In this document: positions 17,975-31,793 of the stretch, one piece after another
Position numbering within the stretch: position 1 is the stretch's first letter
Layout: each line of letters opens with the position of its first letter
NCBI RefSeq assembly: GCF_964340395.1
Contig: NC_135550.1
Span: 22,376,676-22,440,675 of the forward strand
DNA: 64,000 nucleotides
Source of the DNA: Glandiceps talaboti
Lineage: Eukaryota > Hemichordata > Enteropneusta > Spengelidae
Reading direction: 5' to 3'
The notes under the pieces: generated by a model
The model's input: the letters and a program-made list of their open reading frames with translations, nothing else
What the model was told of the DNA's origin: nothing
The model's database searches: none
Position numbers and translations under genes: made by a program

Positions 17975-18512
17975 TTATCAGTACGCTACACCAATGACGG
18001 TACTTTGCGTTGGAAATATTCCCGCGCTCTATCGTGTTTATCTATCATATGGATAATAGAGATTGTATAAGAAAAGGACGGTGGTGGCGCTATTGAGATT
18101 TTCGAAGTGTTACCGACAACAATATACACTAACTAGTTTAATAGAATGGACACGTGAGATTGTTAAAACGACGCAATTGAATTCAATTTATAGTTAAATT
18201 GGTCAATTGCACTTCTTATGTTTTTTACGTCGTTTCAGGAGAAACCAGATATAAACGGAAAGACCTGATATGACCTGAAAGAGCTCCCTAAGGTTAGTTT
18301 CTCAGGAAAAGGTCGAATTAACATTTAAGGACAATACTAACTACCGTATACTATTAATTACCGAACGATAGACAAACATTCCTCGCTTAAAAATTGATCA
18401 AACAATAATATTATTTCACTCAGGTAGCATTTATTCATCTGTAAATTTTCATCATTATATGTAAAAACAAATTTAAAAAATAAATAAATAATGAAACTAA
18501 CTTACGTCACAG

Positions 18513-18569
<57 letters not shown>

Positions 18570-18570
18570 C
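18513..18570. repeat. (AC)n microsatellite
   Basis: About 29 AC dinucleotides, interrupted once by a G near the end. Downstream to 18830 the sequence is rich in GTAC, GTTAC and GTAAC words like those of the 20-kb tandem repeat, but without a clear period. Confidence 0.95.
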
Positions 18571-18839
18571 ATTCCCACAAGCGTAACTCTAGATGTACTC
18601 CCGTGTACCTTCGCTGTTACTCGCTTCTCTGGTACAACGATATACCTAGATTTTTTAGAAGTACACTCTGTCGAGTTACTTAGTGTAGAGAGTTACATCG
18701 GCAGTACACTCCGTTCCGTAACTGAGAGTTGGAGTTACGGAGCGTATTAAACTCTCTGCTCTGTTACTGCGTGTAGGCGTACGCTAGTGTACCTTCGCCG
18801 TACCGCTAGTGTTACTCTGGAGCCCTGACCTCGAAAATT

Positions 18840-18960
18840 ACCCACAATTCCCCAGCTTGCGAAGGGATCATACGGGGGGGGGGGGGGGTTTGGAAGTTCA
18901 AAACCTCATATTTTTGGGGGGCAGGGATGATTATTTTTTATTTAGTAGGTCAGAATTATA
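18840..18960 (+). repeat. G-tract repeat resembling the 17.5-kb element
   Basis: A G homopolymer at about 18875-18888 is followed by TTTGGAAG and, 50 bases on, ATGATTATTTTTTATTTAG. This parallels the left inner part of the 17492-17974 element (G-tract, CTTGGAAG, GTCATTATTTTTTTT). It may be a truncated, diverged relative. No terminal repeat pair is visible. Confidence 0.35.
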
Positions 18961-19491
18961 CATCACTCTGGTTGTGGCTTATCTCCGGATCAGAGTACGT
19001 TGAGGCCTGTGTTTTCATTAACTTACTTATGCGGCAAAAATAAACGCGGACATACAAATATATTCCTAATTATCGAAGTACAAACAATATTTTCAACTTT
19101 GATTTACATGCACAATGAAATAGTAAAGACAATCGTATGAATTGATCTTGGCGAATTCTCCAGCTAGATAGCCCGCTTGTGCAATGCAATGTGAAAACAT
19201 GGCACATGGTGAAACGTTCTAACAATGTAACACAAATATTCAAATTAGTGCACGTAAAACCGTAACAACAGTTTTCAACGCTCTAAATACCAACTACATG
19301 CAAACATCTAACTGATAAAAATGACACATGTATAATCACAAGTCCACTGTAGTCCATTGGTAATGTTTCTGTATTCCAATCAAAAGGTTAAGTAAGCATA
19401 TCTATGTTCTAGTAAACAGATGGGAGACAAGAAGAAGAAATTACATAGACACAAATTACTCCAAATTCTCTAATTACCAACTACTCATTGA

Positions 19492-19786
19492 CAGACTCAA
19501 ATAAGTTGCTCAGTGTGGGTCACTGATTAGATGCTCAGTGTCAGACGCAAATAAGTCACTCAGTGTTGGACACAAAATAGATGCTCAGTGTTGGATTCAA
19601 ATTAGATGATCAGTGTCGGAAACAATTAGATGCTCAGTGTCAGACTCAAAAAAGTTGCTCAGTGTCGGACACAAATTAGATGCTCAGTGTCGGACACAAA
19701 TTAGATGCTTAGTGTCAGACTCAAATAAGTTGCTCAGTGTGGGCCACAAATTAGATGCTCAGTGTCGGACACAAATTACACACGCA
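19492..19786. repeat. 27-bp minisatellite, about 11 copies
   Basis: Units of about 27 bp follow the pattern AGATGCTCAGTGTCGGACAC plus AAATT, with alternating variants (AAGTTGCTCAGTGT, AGTCACTCAGTGT). Because 27 is a multiple of three, the array stays open in frame and yields a repetitive 65-codon frame; I regard this as a by-product. Variant units recur in blocks, which suggests unequal exchange. Confidence 0.9.
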
Positions 19787-20011
19787 AATTCCCCAGGGTG
19801 TTTCACATAATGTTACCACTCTTGTATGTCGCTTTACTTTCTCTCTTTATGTAAGCCAAAAATAAGCAGTCTCTCTCTTGTATATTTTGTAGACAACGCG
19901 GTGAATTTTATAAGAGTATTTGCTGTCATCTGACAATGGTCATCGCCTGACCTCTGGATGGTCGTGCGACTTCTTGTCAGTACGTGACGTCAGGGAGAGC
20001 GGTATGTCGGC

Positions 20012-20462
20012 AGACAACTTGCCCATGTAACATCGAAAGTACTCTCGGTGATGTACACTGAGTACATCTAACATTGGAGGGTGTAACTTTCAAAGTACTT
20101 CACCTACAGTGGTACATTGATGTACAATATTACTGTTATGTTAGCGTAAATCAACCCCGGTGTTACATGGGAGTATGTACACTTGCGTAACACTGACGAG
20201 TCTGCATATGTTGTACCTGAAGAAGAGACATGCAGCTGAACGTCAGTGGAGATCTACACTGCAGTACCGCTAGATGAGAAATCAGTGTTACGTTAGCGTA
20301 ACTCTCCCTTAGTGTTACATCAGAGTATGTACACTAGTGTTACATTGTCGAGGTCAAGCGATGTTCCTGCAGAAGAGGCATGCAGCAGACCATCAGTGTA
20401 GTTCTTCACCGTTGTATCACCAGCAGAGAAGCCATTGTTACACTAGCGTAACTTACCAACAG
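20012..20462. repeat. Tandem repeat, three copies of about 151 bp
   Basis: Corresponding landmarks recur every 150-152 bp: a GTTA(C/T)(G/A)(T/C)TAGCGTAA box ends the copies near 20150, 20300 and 20450, and GTGTTACAT followed by GAGTATGTACAC begins copies at 20160 and 20312. The first copy is the most diverged. The units are rich in palindromic GTAC and in GTTAC. No coding potential is visible. The array ends in a short G homopolymer (about 20475) and an AC microsatellite. Confidence 0.75.
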
Positions 20463-20514
20463 CAGTACGTCAAGGGGGGGGGGGATTTGCGTGTGCACAC
20501 GCATGCACACACGC

Positions 20515-20518
<4 letters not shown>

Positions 20519-20567
<49 letters not shown>
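20519..20567. repeat. (AC)n microsatellite
   Basis: An uninterrupted AC run preceded by imperfect CACACGCA words. The open frames on both strands here are repeat artefacts. Confidence 0.95.
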
Positions 20568-20569
<2 letters not shown>

Positions 20570-21341
20570 TTGCCAGAACGAACCAAAACATGAGCATTCC
20601 TTCACAAGATAAATGTTTTAATGAAAGTTTTGAATGCATGATACGGTACCTCTATTTATAAGATACCCTGTACAGCGAAACTTCTTCTATCAAAAATGTT
20701 ACCGGTTGCCTGACTCAGCATACATGTAGAGCATATTGCCAATAAAGCGAATTCCTCCCTCTAACGTTTCAATTCAGGTATTTTCTATGACCAGGACCTT
20801 CATCGACATGTAAATAAATATGAATATATTAGAAAAATTCTGTACAACAAGCCTATTGTCTACGTTCCCAAAAAGACAAAATTGAATTGAAAGTTGATGA
20901 CTTCACGTACGTTTCTAATTTACCTTAGCTTTGAACAAGAAATTCTTCTTCTCTTTTGTCACCTATGGACGAAAGCTTCACTTTCACTTTCACAAAGTTT
21001 CAACAGTGTGCAGTGTTTCGATAGTTAATATAGTAACCTACGCAGATGAGCTTGCATCAGTAGCGCAATGCAAAATGATATATGTCTACTGTGCTTTAGC
21101 CTGTCTTTTAGCCTTGTCCTCCTGGGAAAGAATTACTGGCTACTTAAGGAGCTCCGAGGATATATTATACACTAGAGGCTGAAAGCCGAGGAAATACAAA
21201 AAATGTAGTTGCATGAGGGACTATGACGTCTACCAGTACTCGAAATAGGCCAGGTAATAAGTGTTTTATAGGTCAGGTAGTAAGTGTTTTATAACACATC
21301 ACAATTCAGGTATTCTTTCCAGAGTGAAAATCACCGATAGG

Positions 21342-22560
<1,219 letters not shown>

Positions 22561-22561
22561 A

Positions 22562-23098
22562 ATGGAAGAAAATCAGTCTGGTGAGTGGCGCCAAACGAAT
22601 CCCATGGGATGACGCTCTTCAATATGGGCAGACAACATGATTGCAATTCCGTACAAAACACAGTCAGCAACTCTAACATATTATATTAAAGAAAATATCC
22701 AGCAACTTATAACACATACTAGAAGAACGTGGGAAATAATTTTAAAAGAAAACAATCATCACCTAAAACAACACCATCTGCAGTATAACACTCAACTCTA
22801 ATCGACATCACAGAACGTGGCTCTGCAACAAGACCTGATGCAATCTATGCCCTCTCATTAATACAAATACCACTATTCACTGATCTAATAACCACTTCAT
22901 CCTATACAACCAGCTGTGACCCCACAAAATGTAATGTTGGCTATGCCATAAGCTGTCAGCAATGCACTTCGGTTGACTACATCGGACAAACTAGCAAAAT
23001 TCCTAGAGAAACGTGTAACAACCACAACTTTGACATACAAACAATAAAAAGTATCATCGAAAGATCAATTTTCGAGGACGCTTATCAAAGCCTTTAGA
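22562..23098 (+). pseudogene. Decayed Penelope-like retroelement with GIY-YIG endonuclease remnant
   Basis: From 22801 to 23098 one frame reads without a stop for 98 codons. It includes CNVGYAISCQQC, then DYIGQTS, then NNHNFDIQT, ending in TAG. The order C-x-x-x-N-V-x-Y-A-I-x-C-x-x-C, Y-I-G-Q-T-S and N-N-H-x-x-D-I matches the C-terminal GIY-YIG endonuclease of Penelope-like elements (established family knowledge); the Arg expected after YIGQT is displaced. Upstream, another frame (about 22622-22800, containing YIKENIQQLITHTRRTW) holds open until it is broken by a stop at 22798-22800. A single frameshift near 22.8 kb would join the two. No reverse transcriptase motif is left. It is a truncated, inactive copy. 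Confidence 0.65.
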
Positions 23099-23246
23099 GT
23101 GGCAGCCATAAGAAAGGTAAACTTTAAGAACACATTGCAAAGAGAAAGTTGAAAGGAACAAAAATAATCATCACCTTCAAAATTTTAGTAAAGAAGTTGA
23201 GGTTACGAATTTTATCCCATTACTAATCATCATGTGTGTGTATGTG

Positions 23247-23524
<278 letters not shown>

Positions 23525-24107
23525 TATTGGTTGACAGTTTTGCATATTAATTAGACTAATTAGCAGAGTAGACTTGCTTTTTAGGCAGGAAACCAGTTTA
23601 ATAAAGGATATATATTTAGCATATGCCAATAGGTGACTAAATTTAGACATGACTACAAGTGTACTTATTAGTATTCGAATGTACCTAATAAGTATTAAGA
23701 TACATTTTAAGAGATACGTACGGTAATTTCTATAACATTGAAAAACATCAAAATCGACCCAAGAACCTATAATTGTATACGTACGTGGCATCATACGCTG
23801 GTGTATAAACCACGTGCACAGACAAGTAATAAACTAAATACACGTGTCCACACATGTGTCATGCACATGACTAATGACTTACTATAAGTAATTAAAATTT
23901 GAAAACGTTTTATAATATTCTACTGTATGAGTATATATCCAGTTTCCCTCTGGTTAGTTTTACTTCAGACCACTGACGCGGTCTGAGATTTCAGCCATGG
24001 TAATTTCTATTCCTATTCTATTCTCTCGTGTTTGCACTTTTCATGCACTTTCTTTCTTCCGTTTTACACCTTTTAGCTCCTTTTACCTCCTTTTACATCT
24101 TGCTTGC

Positions 24108-24233
24108 CTTCTGTATCTATACATGTATCTGTCCACACCTATGTCTGCCCTGAGGTCTGGCTGATATGAAGCCTTCTGTATCTATATCTGTCCACACCTA
24201 TGTCTGCCCTGCGGTCTGGCTGATGTGAAACCT
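24108..24233. repeat. Tandem duplication of about 65 bp
   Basis: The phrase GCCTTCTGTATCTATA, then CTGTCCACACCTATGTCTGC and GGTCTGGCTGAT, occurs twice in a row with a few base changes. It is preceded by a pyrimidine-rich stretch (TTCTTTCTTCCGTTTTACACC). It may be part of a retroelement untranslated region; I cannot name it. Confidence 0.8.
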
Positions 24234-24599
24234 TTCGAAAAAACCTGGGTTGACTGTAAGCCAGACATATATATTACAATCAATATTAATAAATCAAGAG
24301 ATGTCCTTTTCCACTGTTTTCTAACAAGTTAGAGTTCTAAAAGCTTCACGTTTTGCTCCGGTGTTCGGTCTTACTTCATTGCCAGACATCTGAGGAACTA
24401 AACTATATGCCTCAGAAAGCTTTAATTGTAGAGTTAAATCTAAAGCGTATCTTCCACTGCAACTATGATACGGGATTAATATCACCGAATTGTGTTTAGT
24501 GTCTTTAGGTTAACAATATGACACACAATTGGTGTTTGGACAGATGCACATATAATGATAAATAATATAATTGCCAACAAAGTGCCAGGAATGCATTTG

Positions 24600-24928
24600 T
24601 TAAAGTGGCCATATGGATGAGGATTAGTCTATTTTATCAATGCTTCATACTTGAAAAATCAATGTGCCACAACATATGACAAGTCCTTGTTTGTAGTTCA
24701 ATGAATTGCAAAAGCATAATAAATGTGTAAAATGTTTGTTATTGTACGTACGATAACATACATTTTTACACATTTTGGGGCTTTTTGCAATGCATTAAGT
24801 GACAAACACAGACTTAGACAATAATGTTGTTTCACATTGATTTTTCAAGTAGAAAGCCATGATAAAGTTGTTTTATAAATAAAATATCCAAAACAAATAC
24901 CCAATCCTCATCCATATGGCCACTTTAA
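24600..24928. mobile_element. Palindromic MITE with TTAA ends
   Basis: The outer ends are inverted repeats: AGTGGCCATATGGATGAGGA at the left and its reverse complement at the right (about 24905-24924). Both are flanked by TTAA (24600-24603 and 24925-24928). Inverted similarity continues through most of the 329 bp (for example TGTGTAAAATG and TTTTTACACATTTT) to a centre at GTACGTAC (24744-24751). No open frame is kept. TTAA target sites are typical of piggyBac-type elements, but a TA duplication inside TTAA cannot be excluded. A transcript would fold into one long hairpin. Confidence 0.85.
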
Positions 24929-25875
24929 AATGTCAAAGCTCTGAATAACTAAGTGTTTCATACAACTCATTGTTTTTCCCGAATCTACCGCTTTTCATCT
25001 TTAACTTTTATAATTCGACTGGACTGCCCGAAATAATACGTTTAAAATTCATCTCCAACCAGTCTGTTGATCTGAGTTGATATCTCAATCAAGGGGGACG
25101 ACCAGTCTCAAATTTCATTCGGAAATCATACATTTTATTATACATACGGATTAATAGGTTAGGTACTGTAGAGAAATAAAAACACTTCCACAGGTGACGT
25201 AAACAGAAATAGGATTTCTTACGCCAAGTTATCTGTCTTTTCCTGACTAGAGTGCTCATACTTTCCAATATATGTTGTAATTCTGTTTGGTAACAACTAC
25301 TTCTTTAAAATTTCACCAACAATTATTTTTGGTTGCCAATATATGCAGTGAGTCCCCCAAATTACATACACCCCTTTAATCGTTGGAAAGCATTTCGCTT
25401 GCATATTAGTTTGGTTATCTCGAAGTGAACAGAATGGGTATATTCAGTGTTAAGGGAGCCTTAATGAACTCCGAGGAATTGCATTGAAAGAAGGGCTTGA
25501 ATGAATTCTTGAATATGTCTGTTTTCAAATGTTAGAAATTGAGTTAGGGTGGAGAAGAGGTACCTTTTGAATTAAGATTTTGTAACAGATGTAGCATAGA
25601 ATGTCAAGTTCAATATGTTGAAATGTTAATTTGATTTAATGAACATGGATAAATGATAATAGATAAAATAATAATCCTTTATAAGATTGACAATGTCTCG
25701 CTAAAAAGTAGTTTATAATTCTTTTCTTATTTTGAGAGATTTTTTGATGACATGAATCATCACTGTTAAGTAATTTTCGAACTTAATATTGTGGTGTTGA
25801 GTATGATCACTTTGTGTGTGATCCCAGAAGATGAAATTTGGCATATCTATCTCAACTACATCAGTCTACTTTCTA

Positions 25876-26308
25876 GATCTGTCACTCCGCTATTTGGAAT
25901 TATAACACATCGTTTTTCATTCAGCCATCTGTGATTGGTTTAGATCGTGCCACGTGATATTGGCTCCTGACCCATAGTGACCTCAATTTGCATAGAGCGA
26001 GGCACAAGTCGTGTTCTGTTTACCCCAAGGCAATAGTCAAGTAGCTTTTCGGTGATTTGTTTTGACTATAGAAAGAATATATGCATGAGAACATCATGTA
26101 TAAAACACTTATTGCCTGGGTTTATTCGGACGTCATATTACATGTACCACTAGCGTTGTTATGAAATAACTCATTCCCTCAGCTTTCAGTCCCGGTGATA
26201 TGGTTGCTGCATAACAGCCCTCGGGGTAGTAGACGTCTACTGGTGCCCTCGTAGCCAGGCAATAAGTATATAACAGTGAAGAATGGAGTACTAGTGGAGT
26301 GACAGATC
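25876..26308. mobile_element. Possible inverted-repeat element
   Basis: GATCTGTCACTCC (25876-25888) recurs as a perfect inverted copy at 26296-26308. Between them lies compositionally distinct, more GC-rich DNA with a 14-bp perfect palindrome AGTAGACGTCTACT (26228-26241). No target duplication is obvious, so the ends are uncertain, and a 13-bp match could be part of a larger decayed element. No coding sequence is seen. Confidence 0.45.
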
Positions 26309-27404
26309 CAACCAGTAATCAGGCTATAATAACTAATGACCCAATAGTTATCACTTTGGAGACAATATGTACAAATTAGACCCATCAAGGCTCATTACCA
26401 CACATTGTTATCCTGTCCGCACATGTAGTAGGTAGTAGAAAATACGGAAGAAAATAATCTAAAATTATATCTAAATAAAAGTACTGGCGCATTTATCTCA
26501 ACTTCTGACTACATGGTTATCATTTTGGTGGAGAGATATGTGCAAATTCAAGCTTTATTTTCCAAAACTTAAAGCCCATACATGTTCCATTTAAAATGTT
26601 GATGCCATCTAAAACAGTAAATCGGAATGACGGTTGTAAAAGAATACACGGAATATATTCACTTAGTCAAAAACATTAGCATACGTTCTTATCGTGTCAA
26701 CATACCCAAGAAAGCGTAGTGATAGCATTTCAAGGGACTACTCTAACGAGCAGAAGACGTTGGCCGGCCATTTCAACACCATGTCTACAGTGAGGGCCGT
26801 ATTTGGATTATTATAAAAATTTGACATTCTGGGCATTCTCATTTGTCCAGTATTCCACGAAGCATTTAGGCACCAATATGTGACACCTACGGTAGCGGTG
26901 ACTCAGATTTTAACAAAACCCCTTTGGTCTCTACTTACAATTTTTCAGACAGATATTGGTGTGCATTTGAAAAAGTTGAACATCAGCTGAGCGAAGTTTA
27001 ATTGTCATAAAATAATGTTGCAAAGTTTAGTGAAAAGAATATCAATTTTTTTCTGACATGAGCGCAGTATACTGACTGTGGATGTGGTGAACGCCCATGG
27101 AACACATACCGTTGACCTGTTGATAGCATTATTTTGGGCGGGTATTAATAAAACTAAAATATACGTAATAACTCGAAATTCTCACTTTTATTTGCCACAC
27201 AGCTGTGATGAAATTAAAGACTATTTTTTTGTGAAAGCAAATGCTAGGTCAGTCTGTATGTATTACATGTAATACTTACAGAATAACGAAATTAGAGGTC
27301 CGTATTTATGTAGGTATGGTGCACATGGTAAAATGTGCCGGCTTACACATTACAATGGTTTTCTTAATGGGTTTTTCCAACATAGTCAGCGATAGCACAT
27401 CATT
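26309..27404. other. Intergenic DNA, nothing recognised
   Basis: There is no gene, RNA or clear repeat in this stretch beyond short AT-rich words. Confidence 0.45.
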
Positions 27405-28140
27405 TTCCAGAAAAGAATCACATGTAACAACACGATTAATCAGAGTGTTTTGACTGTCAAAAAGACGTAACATAAACCTAAACGCCGCCTTTCTTCTCAA
27501 AGCTGAGAGAGAATTAAGTGCATTGAAAACAAACATCCTAGACGTACTGGCAGAACTTGGAAGCCTTTATCAGCCTCTGGAACACATTGCTGTGACAAAC
27601 AATTATATTTTGCATACAACTTTATAGTCACACCACAAATGGTTCCTGTTTATGTTATTGCAAAAAGCTGTAACTTAAGTTAAGGACACACAGTTTCACC
27701 GATATAGTACATGCAGAAAACATTCTCAATAAAACGTTGGCTCTATACCATGTACCACAGAGTGCTCTACGTTGTTTCAAAATATCTTGATTGTCTTTGA
27801 AGTCATCAGTAAAAACATGTCCCAAGTAAATCAAACTTGATACGAATTCAAGAAAATTTCCACAAACGTTGATCGGGGCCGGGAATGACACAATGCTTTG
27901 TGGATGACTTAAAGTGTACACAGTCATTTTGATTTTCTAGCGGTACAAATTTTATGATGATGATTCATATTGTTCACAGAGATACAAATGTTATCATGAT
28001 GATTCATATTGTTCACAGAGATGAATACGTTTCCTGAGGTCTTTGATAGATGGAGAGGTGAAACACATATCGTCCGCATATGACAAATTATTAATTGTTA
28101 ATTGAAATGAAAAATATGGGTCATACTCTCTATGATAGCA
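27405..28140 (-). pseudogene. Decayed non-LTR (LINE) reverse transcriptase, C-terminal half
   Basis: Read on the minus strand, the order is right for a non-LTR reverse transcriptase: NNLSYADDMC (YADD catalytic box, 28069-28080), then CEQYESS words, then LEFVSSLIYLGHVFTDD, DILKQRRALCG, NVLLRMFSACTISVKL, HLWCDYK and finally LRRKAAFRFMLRLFDSQNTL. The YLGH-TDD, LLR-FS and FRFM-RL-S-N segments lie downstream of the catalytic box, as in CR1/Jockey/L2-like LINEs. Several stops and frameshifts separate the segments, and a 41-bp tandem duplication sits near 27.95-28.02 kb. It is dead. A second copy of the catalytic region lies at 30.18-30.32 kb with YADD changed to YAYD. Confidence 0.75.
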
Positions 28141-28705
28141 GTAGATGAAATACAATATCCAAGACGGATAGCATCACAAATATCGATTACATAGTTACGA
28201 TATGTAACAAGTCCGTAAAGGAAACAACCTCTAGCGAGCTGTTTTACGATATTTTTATATCAAAGGAGTAACTCTCACTTAATCAATTCTGCGGATTTTG
28301 ATAAAAGGTTTTAAATCGAATTTCTCGAGTACGCATAAACCGTTGAATGTAAACTTGTTAAAAGAGTATGATTTTTGCAATATTACCTTTCTTGAAACAA
28401 CAAAAGATGTCATGATAAACATTCGTTTAGTGATTCTCACGTCATTTAGGAATGTCACGTCGTCATTCGAAAACAAGACTAAACGTTTCCTATTATACCA
28501 CACATCTTCTTTGCTTTGAATTCACGTTTTCCTTCCAGTGTTTTAGGTAAGAGTTGTAGAAGTCTGGTATCAAGTGTTCATACACGTTAGACATGCGAGC
28601 ACACACACACTCGTACTGGGGATTGCCCTTAACACCTTTTAGGCGCTGTCTATGTGTTTTAGGATTCATATTTCGGTCCATCGTGTTTAATCACGAGTTT
28701 GTAGG

Positions 28706-28837
28706 ATGAACAACACGATCGGATTACTCGTTACTGTAATAGTGTTTCTAATCTTTATATATCAGGCCAACCTCGAGACTTTACGGCGTGGGGTGGGATT
28801 AACACGTTACAGGCATGTCATTTTGCAGTTTTACTAA
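28706..28837 (+). pseudogene. Possible first exon of a signal-anchor protein, duplicated copy 1
   Basis: An ATG opens a 43-codon frame beginning MNNTIGLLVTVIVFLIFIYQ, a short N-terminus followed by a 17-residue hydrophobic stretch as in type II membrane proteins such as Golgi enzymes. The matching copy at 31358 has the same N-terminus and a good splice donor. Here a one-base insertion (CTTTACGG against CTTACGG) shifts the frame and the donor is changed to ACACGT, so this copy looks broken. No downstream exon is identified and the family is unknown. Confidence 0.3.
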
Positions 28838-29387
28838 ATTCGTTTCAATTCGGTAGTGAAAATTATCAGAATCATTCTATCAATGTTTCTTGCAAAGAGA
28901 TGAGGTTACAATCATTTACATCACTTCACTTGTCTAATCCTTTCTTTCACGGGTATATTATTTGTACGATTTCATCTACATTGTGTAATATTGCACTGGT
29001 ACGATACAATATCCAGATACTGCACTGGTACGATACAATATCCAGATACTGCACTGGTACGATACAATGTTAGGACGGTGGATAGACTTGACAATAATAC
29101 GATATGGTTGTATTCTCCTCTCATTTCATCTCGTCTGATCTGATTTGATCTGATCTGATATCATTCCATCTCATCAACGACAGAACAAATTCGTCATAAA
29201 AATAGCACATTTCCTTATATATCCACAGACCAGCAATACAACGTCTGTGACTTGATAAACCACCCACTATCAATGTTTTAGTCACGTGCATCAGACCATC
29301 CTGTGTGCACTAGAAATATCATCAATTACTGGTATATGGTTTGATCGATTGTAAGCAAGACTTGGATTGGATATAATTGTAGCGATC

Positions 29388-29438
29388 TTGTTGTTGTTGT
29401 TGTTGTTGTTGCTGATGTTGTTGTTGCTGCTGCTGTAG

Positions 29439-29476
<38 letters not shown>
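29388..29476. repeat. (TTG)n microsatellite
   Basis: TTG triplets with a few CTG and TAG interruptions. The duplicate at 34298-34364 is purer and shorter, so the two have diverged since the duplication. Confidence 0.95.
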
Positions 29477-29477
<1 letters not shown>

Positions 29478-29855
29478 TCTTCTTCTAGCTAAGAGTTCTT
29501 GTTTTTCTCTCTTGTTTTTTCACTGTTAATCATTCCTTTTTTGATTAACAGAGAATTCAAATACGAGAAATAAATGATTGGTTGATTGGTTGTTTTACTA
29601 CAACTGCCTGAATTTCAGCCAGGAACATTCCGTTTTCGAAAGTAATATTGTTTGCGATATGACCAACTTGTTGACATCATTTAGAGTAATAATAGTAGTA
29701 GCTCTTTCCAATTGTTCCTAAACAGTGTATTCTTTTCAAATGCATGTAATACTTGATAATCACAAGTACACATGAAGTAGGCATAACGCACCAGTCAATA
29801 TCAAACCTAAATAGTTATTGCTATCACCATAAGAAAGATACAAGTTGTACCATGC

Positions 29856-30044
<189 letters not shown>

Positions 30045-31357
30045 CAATCTAATATTGCCTTCCCTTACGGATGGTAATAAGTCAACAACAAAGAGATATA
30101 CAATGCACTCTTTGTCATAAAGCTTGGCATTCGGGTGTTTGAGACACACTCAATCCTTGTTTAAGACACACAGCATTTGTTTCCTGAGGCCTTTGACAGA
30201 TGGAGGGATGAGAAACATATCGTACGCATATGACAACTATTTAACTGTTAATTATTAATTGAAAAGAAAAACATGGGTCATACTTTCTATGATAGGAGTA
30301 GATGAAAATGCAATATCCAAGACAAATTGATTACAACATTTGAATCGTAAATGTTACCAACTTCAAGTATAACGTGGGCAAACGTAACCATTTTCATCAG
30401 CGTCAATGTGATATAGTAATATTACGAAAACGTTTTTGCCTTCTCATGGCGGTTGAAATGTTGATTAGCAAGCCTGTCTTTCTCGATAAATGGGTTCTAA
30501 AATGCGAGGAGAAACCTTTTGTAAGATAAGGTCCGTCTTAGCGCAAATAAACGGTAAAACATGGTCTACACAAAAGACTGTTCGTAGAACATATTCGATC
30601 ACAGTATGGGTGTTCATTTTTTCAGAAATGCAACTACTCCATATGTTTGGTCACAGACTTCATTGTCTGTGGTTATGTCAAAATGTAATACAAGTTGATA
30701 GTTTTGACTGCGGTACGTCCAATTTACTGTAATATTTTGTTTATGGGCACTGCAAATTCCAGGGCCGTATAGTGAAATATAATGACATAGATTATTGTAA
30801 AGGACTCATAACTACCCATTCAGTCCAGTATTTTATAAGTTATGCAACAAGTCTTTAAAGGAAACAACCTCTAGCGAGCTGTTTTACGATATTTTTTATA
30901 TTAGTTCTTAAGGAGTAACTCTCACTTCATCAATTCTGCGGATTTTGATAAAAGGTTATAAATCGGGTGCGCATAAACCGTTGAATGTAAACTTGTTAAA
31001 AGAGTATGATTTTTGCAATATTCCCTTTCTTGAAACAAAAGATGTCATGATAAACATTCATTTAGTGATTCGCATGTCATTTAGGAATGTCACATCATTC
31101 AAAAACAAGACTAAAAGTTTTCTATTACAGTTACTGTATTCCACACATCTTCTTTGCTTTGAATTCACGTTTTCCTTACAATGATTTAGGTAGGAGTTGT
31201 GTAAGTAAGGAAGTCGTCTCGTTGCACATGTTCGTACACGTTAGACATGCGCATACACACACTAGTACTGGAGATTGCCCTTGACACCTTTTAGGCGCTG
31301 TCTATGTGTTTTAGGATTCATATTTCGGTCCATCGTGTTTAATCACGAGTTTGTAGG

Positions 31358-31457
31358 ATGGACAACACGATCGGATTACACGTTACTGTAATAGTGTTTC
31401 TAATCTTTATATATCAGGCCAACCTCGAGACTTACGGCGTGGGGTGGGGATTAACAG
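31358..31457 (+). CDS. Possible first coding exon of a signal-anchor protein
   Basis: An ATG opens a frame starting MDNTIGLHVTVIVFLIFIYQ. That gives seven polar or mixed residues, a hydrophobic segment of about 16 and then a polar region, as in type II membrane proteins. The exon could end at ACAG/GTATGT (31457/31458), a good donor, leaving 33 codons plus one base. Copy 1 at 28706 keeps the N-terminus but has lost the frame and donor. No downstream exon was found within the window, so this is a candidate only. Chance hydrophobicity in AT-rich DNA is the main alternative. Confidence 0.3.
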
Positions 31458-31793
31458 GTATGTCATTTTGCAGTTTTACTAAATTCGTTTCAATTCGGTA
31501 GTGAAAATTATCAGAATCATTCTATCATTTTTTCTTGCAAAGAGATGAGGTTACAATCATTTACACCACTTCACTTGTCTAAATCCTTTCTTTCACGGGT
31601 ATGTTATTTGTACGATTTCATCGACATTGTGTAATATTGCACTGGTACGGTACAATATCCAGATACTGCACTGGTACGCTACAATATTCAGATACTGCAC
31701 TGACACGCTACATTATTCAGATACTGCGCTGGCACGTTACAATATTCAGATACTGCACTGGTACGATAACATATTACCAGATTTAAACTGAAC

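Noticed and set aside
19492-19786. Minisatellite frame considered as a repetitive protein
   Set aside because: The frame is open only because the unit is 27 bp. Units vary without respect for codon positions and there is no exon context.
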